A stretch of DNA of 64,000 bases from Nannocystis sp. (GTDB taxonomy: Bacteria; Myxococcota_A; Polyangia; Nannocystales; Nannocystaceae), in NCBI RefSeq assembly GCF_016714285.1, contig NZ_JADJNN010000006.1:62001-126000 (forward strand), given 5' to 3'. The translations under genes were made by a program, and so were the position numbers. This document shows positions 60,064 to 64,000 of the stretch, in pieces. How positions within the stretch are numbered: position 1 is the first letter of the stretch; each line of letters starts with the position of its first letter. The notes beneath the pieces are model-generated. The model saw nothing but the letters and a program-made list of their open reading frames with translations, was not told the DNA's origin and made no database searches.

Positions 60064-61029
60064 CTAATTACACAGATTCCCCAGGCACTGTAACTGTGGA
60101 GCACAATCATCGGTGATCACGCACTTCTTCAGCGGCGCGCAGCCGTAGCAGGTCCCGCCGCAGTCGAGGTCCGTCTCATCCAGATCCTTGACGTTGTTGC
60201 TGCACGACGGCTGCGCCTCGCACACCCCGTCGACGCACGATTTCGAGTAGCAATCATTGTTATCGAGGCACTTCTGGTCCGGGCGGCAGGTCGCCCCGCA
60301 ATCCAGCCCGCAGTCGATATCCGACTCCCCTTCATCGATCAAATTGTTGTCGCAGTGCGGCTGGAGCTGACAGCTGTTGGTGTCCTGGCAGGTCCCCTCG
60401 AAGCAATCCGGCGTCTGGATGCAGGGAAAGCCGAGCCCGCAGGTCGGCCCGCACAGCAATCCGCAATCGAGGTACCTCTCGGTCTTCGGGTCGTACACTC
60501 CATCCACGCAGCTGGCCGGCACGCACAGGCCCTTGAAATGACAGGCCTGGGACGCGCAGTCGCCCGAGCTGTTGCAGTGCAGGAAATTCTCGCAAAGCGT
60601 ACAGCTCCCGCCGCAGTCGACGTCGCTCTCGTCGCCGTTCTGCTGCCCGTCCGCACAGTCGAGCCCGCCCGTGCTGCTGCTCCCGCCGCCCGTGCTGCCC
60701 CCGCTGCTGCCGCTGCTGCCGCTGCTGCTACCCGTGTCGCTGCCGCTGCTGCCGCTGACGCTGCTGCTCACACCGCCAGTCGTCCCGCCCGTCGAGCCAC
60801 CGCCAGTCCCCGTCGCGCCGCCCCCGGTCGTCACGTCCCCGGTCGTCGCGCCCGCGGTCGTCGTCACGGAGCTCGTGCCGCTCGTGCTGCCGCCAGTCGC
60901 CGCCGTGACGGCGCAGACCACCCCGTGCTGCTTGGCGTGCAGCCCGTCGTCCACGCAGGGCGGCGCGCACGCGATCGCCAGCTGCGAACCCGCAGCGAGC
61001 ACGAGCACCCCCCGCATCCATCCCGCCAC
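60064..61029 (-). CDS. Cys-rich lipoprotein with myxobacterial repeats
   Basis: 321 residues. Start GTG at 61029 is chosen because TACAAT (61036-61041) lies 6 bases upstream; ATG 61017 is an alternative. A lipoprotein signal (GVLVLAAGSQLAIAC), a Gly/Ser/Thr-rich linker (about 45-120), and Cys-rich repeats: CADGQQNGDESDVDCGGSC, CDNNLIDEGESDIDCGLDC and CSNNVKDLDETDLDCGGTC, with further CxxxxDC knots between. Surface display is expected. It is followed after two bases by the CHAT-like gene, so both are cotranscribed and may act together at the envelope. Confidence 0.83.
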   Translation of the reverse strand: MAGWMRGVLVLAAGSQLAIACAPPCVDDGLHAKQHGVVCAVTAATGGSTSGTSSVTTTAGATTGDVTTGGGATGTGGGSTGGTTGGVSSSVSGSSGSDTGSSSGSSGSSGGSTGGGSSSTGGLDCADGQQNGDESDVDCGGSCTLCENFLHCNSSGDCASQACHFKGLCVPASCVDGVYDPKTERYLDCGLLCGPTCGLGFPCIQTPDCFEGTCQDTNSCQLQPHCDNNLIDEGESDIDCGLDCGATCRPDQKCLDNNDCYSKSCVDGVCEAQPSCSNNVKDLDETDLDCGGTCYGCAPLKKCVITDDCAPQLQCLGNLCN

Positions 61030-61035
61030 CTCGCC

Positions 61036-61041
61036 ATTGTA
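61036..61041 (-). promoter_or_regulatory. -10 box of the Cys-rich lipoprotein/CHAT operon
   Basis: TACAAT on the minus strand ends 6 bases before GTG 61029, again a leaderless configuration; no clear -35. Confidence 0.5.
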
Positions 61042-61210
61042 TGCGCCACACCAGCGCTCGTTGGCCAGCACCCACCCACCGGCACGCTCGCGCCAGCGCC
61101 CGCGAGCGCGCCGCGCGGTCCCTGCAACATGTACGTCGCCGCACCTCATCCTGCGATCGAGCGCGAGCATCGGCCCTCGACACGGCTTGTGATGCGCATG
61201 CAAGGCCGGA

Positions 61211-61216
61211 TAGTCT
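61211..61216 (+). promoter_or_regulatory. -10 box of the OmpA/CHAT operon
   Basis: TAGTCT, followed after 6 bases by an ATG (61223) that opens an eight-codon leader ORF (including the stop) overlapping the OmpA gene start. Confidence 0.45.
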
Positions 61217-61222
61217 GCAGGC

Positions 61223-61246
61223 ATGGTGGTTGGCACGGGCGCATGA
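61223..61246 (+). CDS. Possible leader ORF MVVGTGA coupled to the OmpA gene
   Basis: ATG 61223 is the first start after the -10 box (6-base gap). Its seven sense codons end in a TGA that overlaps the OmpA ATG (ATGA, 61243-61246), in a different frame. Such a leaderless mini-ORF could deliver ribosomes to the OmpA start, which lacks a Shine-Dalgarno sequence. Its existence rests only on position. Confidence 0.3.
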   Translation: MVVGTGA

Positions 61247-62661
61247 CGCCTGGCTGGACATACATCGGTCGTCGCGGCCTGCCCTTCGCGCTGGCCGTGC
61301 TCGTCGGTAGCCCCGCGCACGCAGCAGCGCCGCCGCCCGCCGACGCGCCGGCCCGGCCGTGGATCCGCCGGTTCCGGCCGCAAGCCCACAGCCTCGAGCC
61401 CGGCGCATTCGTCGGCACTCTCTTCCCATCGCGCAACCACGAGCTCTATCAATACGATCGCAAGTGGCAGCCCTACGCCCGCGTCGCCCCGACCTTCGGC
61501 CTGCGCCTCGCATACTTCCCGCTGCGCTACCTCGGCGCCGAGCTCGAGGGAGCGCTCGCCCCCACCACCGTCGCCAGCACACGCGCCCTCCTCTTCGCCG
61601 CCCGCGGCCACCTGATCGCCCAGCTCCCGCTCGCCAGCGTCGTCCCCTTTGTCCTCATCGGCGGCGGACTCCTCGGCACCCGCGGCGACGCCCTCGGCAC
61701 CGACCTCGACCTCGTCAGCCACTTCGGCGGCGGCCTCAAGATCCACGTCCACCGCAACGTCGCGATCCGCCTCGACCTGCGCGGCACCGTCGGCTCCGGC
61801 CACGGCACCGAGACCCGCCGCGTCGTCTACCCCGAGCTCCTCCTCGGCGTCAGCGTCCCGCTCAACCTGCGCGGCCGCGACAGCGACGACGACGGCCTCT
61901 ACGACCCCGGCCAGCGCGCCCGCCCCACCGACGCCTGCCCCCAGCAACCCGGCCGCCTGGGCGACCGCGGCTGCCCCGATCGCGACGACGACCGCGTCCC
62001 CGACCCCGACGACCACTGCCCCGCCGAGCCCGGTCAGGTCGATCGCCGCGGCTGCCCGAGCCTGCGCGACAGCGACGCCGACGGCGTCTACGACCCGGGC
62101 CAGGTCGACATCCCGCCGCCCGGCGGCGACCTCTGCCCCGCGCTCCCCGGCGAGCCCGCGCACATCGGCTGCCCGCCGCCCGACAGCGACAACGACGGCG
62201 AGCTCGACAGCGACGACCGCTGCCCCGACAAGGCCGAGGTGTGGAACGGCTACCAGGACGACGACGGCTGCCCCGACGAGATCCCCGTCGACCTCGCCGC
62301 GATCGTCGGCACCCTGCGCGGCATCAACTTCGCCTTCATGAGCGACCGCATCACCGCCGGCTCGCGCCCCGCCCTCGACCACGCCGCCGCCGTGATGCGC
62401 ACCTACCCGTCGATCCGCATCGAGGTCCAGGGCCACACCGACAGCGAGGGCGAGGCCGCCGTCAACGAGGAGGTCTCGCGCCGCCGCGCCGAGTCCGTGC
62501 GCCAGTACCTCATCCAGGCCGGCGTCCCGGCCGAGCGCCTGCGCGCCGTCGGCCGCGGCGGCGCACAGCCGATCGCTGACAACAACAGCGCCCGCGGCAA
62601 GGCCAAGAACCGCCGCATCGAGCTGGTCCTCGTCAACGACCACGCGACAGGAGCCCCGTGA
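61243..62661 (+). CDS. OmpA-family outer-membrane protein with thrombospondin-3-like repeats
   Basis: 472 residues. Signal peptide (MTPGWTYIGRRGLPFALAVLVGSPAHAA), an N-terminal beta-barrel-like region (about 35-215, alternating strands such as YARVAPTFGLRLAYFPLRYLG), calcium-binding TSP3-type repeats (DSDDDGLYDPGQ, DRDDDRVPDPDDHCP, DSDNDGELDSDDRCP; about 220-365), then a C-terminal OmpA domain with VQGHTDSEGEAAVNEEVSRRRAESV and NRRIELVL that would bind peptidoglycan. A typical cell-envelope anchoring protein. Its stop overlaps the following CHAT gene start (TGATG). Confidence 0.9.
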   Translation: MTPGWTYIGRRGLPFALAVLVGSPAHAAAPPPADAPARPWIRRFRPQAHSLEPGAFVGTLFPSRNHELYQYDRKWQPYARVAPTFGLRLAYFPLRYLGAELEGALAPTTVASTRALLFAARGHLIAQLPLASVVPFVLIGGGLLGTRGDALGTDLDLVSHFGGGLKIHVHRNVAIRLDLRGTVGSGHGTETRRVVYPELLLGVSVPLNLRGRDSDDDGLYDPGQRARPTDACPQQPGRLGDRGCPDRDDDRVPDPDDHCPAEPGQVDRRGCPSLRDSDADGVYDPGQVDIPPPGGDLCPALPGEPAHIGCPPPDSDNDGELDSDDRCPDKAEVWNGYQDDDGCPDEIPVDLAAIVGTLRGINFAFMSDRITAGSRPALDHAAAVMRTYPSIRIEVQGHTDSEGEAAVNEEVSRRRAESVRQYLIQAGVPAERLRAVGRGGAQPIADNNSARGKAKNRRIELVLVNDHATGAP

Positions 62662-64000
62662 TGGCCTGGCTCGAGCTCGAGCTCCACCGCAACGACCAGG
62701 AGCTGCTGCTCCGCGCCCGCGGCTCGCGCGGCGAATCGTTGCCCCCGCAACCACTCGCCGGCGGCGTCAACCTCGGCCGCGTCACCGGCTTCACCAGCGG
62801 CGTGCGCCGGGCCGTCGCCGCCGGTCAGCAGCTCCCCGAGCACGTGCTCACCGAGGCCCACGAGCTCCACGCCGCCGTGTTCCACGGGGCGATCGCCGAT
62901 CTCGTCGCCCGCCTGCTCGAGGCCTCGCGTCCGGACGGCGGCCGCCTGCTCGTCCGCCTCAGCGCCTTCGACCCCGAGCTGCAGCGCGTGCCCTGGGAGG
63001 CGATGTGCCGCCCCGGCACCGCCCGCGAATTTGTCGGCGTCAGCCCCGAGCTCCTGCTCGTGCGCGGCGTCAGCTCGGGCGACCCCTTCGAGCCGCGAGA
63101 GATCCGCCGCGCCATGCGACTGCAGGCGATCGTCCCGATCGGCGAGGCCGACCGCCTGCTCGCGCTGCAGCGCGCGCTCGAGGAGCCGATCGCCGCCGGC
63201 GCGATCGAGTGGCTGCCCCCGATCGCCGGCGCCCAGGCCACCCGCGGCCGCCTGCTCGAGCTGATGCGCCGCGCCGAGGCCCCGCACATCCTCCACTGGA
63301 TCGGCCACGGCGGCCTCGACGAGCGCGGCAGCCCCCGCCTCCAGCTCGCCGACGACGGCAGCGGCGACGAGTCCTGGCTGCTCGCCGAGACCCTCGCCCA
63401 GGAGCTGCGCGGCGCCGCCGGCGAGTCGCTCCGCCTCGTCGTCCTCGAGGCCTGCTCCGGCGCCAAACCAGGCGTGTTCGCCAGCGCCGCCGAGACCCTC
63501 GCCCGCAGCGGCGCCGAGGCGGTCCTCGCCCACCTCTGGCCCGTCCGCGCCGAGTTCGCCCGCGACTGCGCCGTCGAGCTCTACCGCGCCCTCACCCTCG
63601 CGCGCGACGGCGCCGGCGACGTCGCGGCCGCCACCGCCGCCATGCGCCGCGCCCTCGCCGAGCGCGGCGCCGAGGTGTTCTCCCCGGTCCTCTACCTGCG
63701 CGGCACCTCGGCCCGCGTGTTCGACCTCCGCCGCCGCCGCCTCATCGCCCCGACCACCACCCCGGCCCCCACCGCCGCCAGCGGGGCCCAGCTGCGCCCG
63801 CTCCACGCCGTCCTCGACGCCCCCTTCTCGCTCGTCCTCGGCGACGTCGGCGAGCGCTTCGCCGGCGCCGACGCCCTGCGCGCCGACCTCGAGGCCGGCC
63901 TCTCCGAGCGCGGCGAGGCGATCGCCCCCAACCTCGACCTCTCCACCCTGGCCGAGCGCTACTTCCTGCACAGCGGCCGCGGCAAGCTGCAGCGCCTGTT
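62661..64000 (+). CDS. CHAT-domain protease, 3'-partial, possible SIR2-like start
   Basis: At least 446 residues; runs off the right edge. The start ATG overlaps the OmpA stop (TGATG), implying coupling. Residues about 95-370 form a CHAT caspase-like domain with the catalytic pair intact: His in HILHWIGHGGLDERG (about 213) and Cys in LEACSGAKPG (about 263), with AVLAHLWPV before ALAERG. After a linker, PFSLVLGDVGERFAGADALR and LDLSTLAERYFLHSGRGKLQ (about 390-446) resemble the beginning of a SIR2-like NAD-binding domain, a pairing seen in bacterial defence proteins; this second call is tentative as the domain is cut off. Confidence 0.85.
   Translation, partial: MAWLELELHRNDQELLLRARGSRGESLPPQPLAGGVNLGRVTGFTSGVRRAVAAGQQLPEHVLTEAHELHAAVFHGAIADLVARLLEASRPDGGRLLVRLSAFDPELQRVPWEAMCRPGTAREFVGVSPELLLVRGVSSGDPFEPREIRRAMRLQAIVPIGEADRLLALQRALEEPIAAGAIEWLPPIAGAQATRGRLLELMRRAEAPHILHWIGHGGLDERGSPRLQLADDGSGDESWLLAETLAQELRGAAGESLRLVVLEACSGAKPGVFASAAETLARSGAEAVLAHLWPVRAEFARDCAVELYRALTLARDGAGDVAAATAAMRRALAERGAEVFSPVLYLRGTSARVFDLRRRRLIAPTTTPAPTAASGAQLRPLHAVLDAPFSLVLGDVGERFAGADALRADLEAGLSERGEAIAPNLDLSTLAERYFLHSGRGKLQRL

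Overview
The window is very GC-rich DNA from a myxobacterium, most likely of the Nannocystis/Plesiocystis group (Nannocystineae). The evidence is the many lipoproteins with Thr/Ser-rich linkers and Cys-rich repeats (CGNGxVExGEQCDDGN type), MYXO-CTERM tails (Cys, helix, Arg cluster), thrombospondin type 3 repeats, a eukaryotic-like Ser/Thr kinase fused to a large ATPase/TPR module, and caspase-like proteases. No rRNA, tRNA, CRISPR array or insertion sequence was recognised.

Layout. 1-11.6 kb is a surface/secreted-protein region: a partial Cys-rich MYXO-CTERM protein with an apparent frameshift, a Cys-rich-repeat lipoprotein, an FHA regulator, three tandem paralogous lipoproteins with an IgGFc-binding-type domain, and a TPR / DUF4384 / caspase-like operon. 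11.6-33.6 kb is mostly housekeeping and accessory genes: purT, a thrombospondin-3 MYXO-CTERM protein, a four-module RNA-repair protein (MJ1316 + EEP + 2H + nucleotidyltransferase), a polysaccharide deacetylase, an arylamine N-acetyltransferase-like protein lacking the catalytic Cys, an aldehyde dehydrogenase, an NSS amino-acid transporter with its tiny MetS-like subunit, a Uma2 nuclease, the kinase-ATPase, a thiolase, a homocysteine methyltransferase-like protein, a phosphoesterase lipoprotein and a Cys/His-rich copper-binding-type protein.

33.9-57.2 kb is the main discovery: an apparently complete extracellular contractile injection system (eCIS, Afp/PVC-like). It has a DUF4255 terminator protein, an unknown protein, one sheath, three tube-family proteins, a DUF5908-like small protein, a LysM tube-initiator/hub protein, a VgrG-like spike, a small acidic protein, gp25, a PAAR-like tip, two giant baseplate proteins, a fibre, a tape measure and an AAA ATPase, all on one strand with overlapping or closely spaced genes. 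Immediately downstream, behind its own promoter-like site, is a probable cargo: an eCIS-core (DUF4157, HELAH) domain fused to a protein/lipid-kinase-like domain of visibly lower GC. A multi-pass membrane protein follows. The window then holds two CHAT/caspase-like proteases on opposite strands (one with a tandem-repeat linker and a frameshifted C-terminus, one running off the window end), a Cys-rich lipoprotein and an OmpA-type outer-membrane protein. No capsid, terminase, portal or TssJLM gene is present, which argues against a prophage or T6SS.

A recurrent regulatory feature is a TANNNT -10 box only 6-10 bases upstream of the start codon (at least ten genes), suggesting leaderless mRNAs. 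Several repeat clusters (18-bp repeats before the eCIS operon, GACATGTC palindromes, a 23-bp array) are candidate operators.
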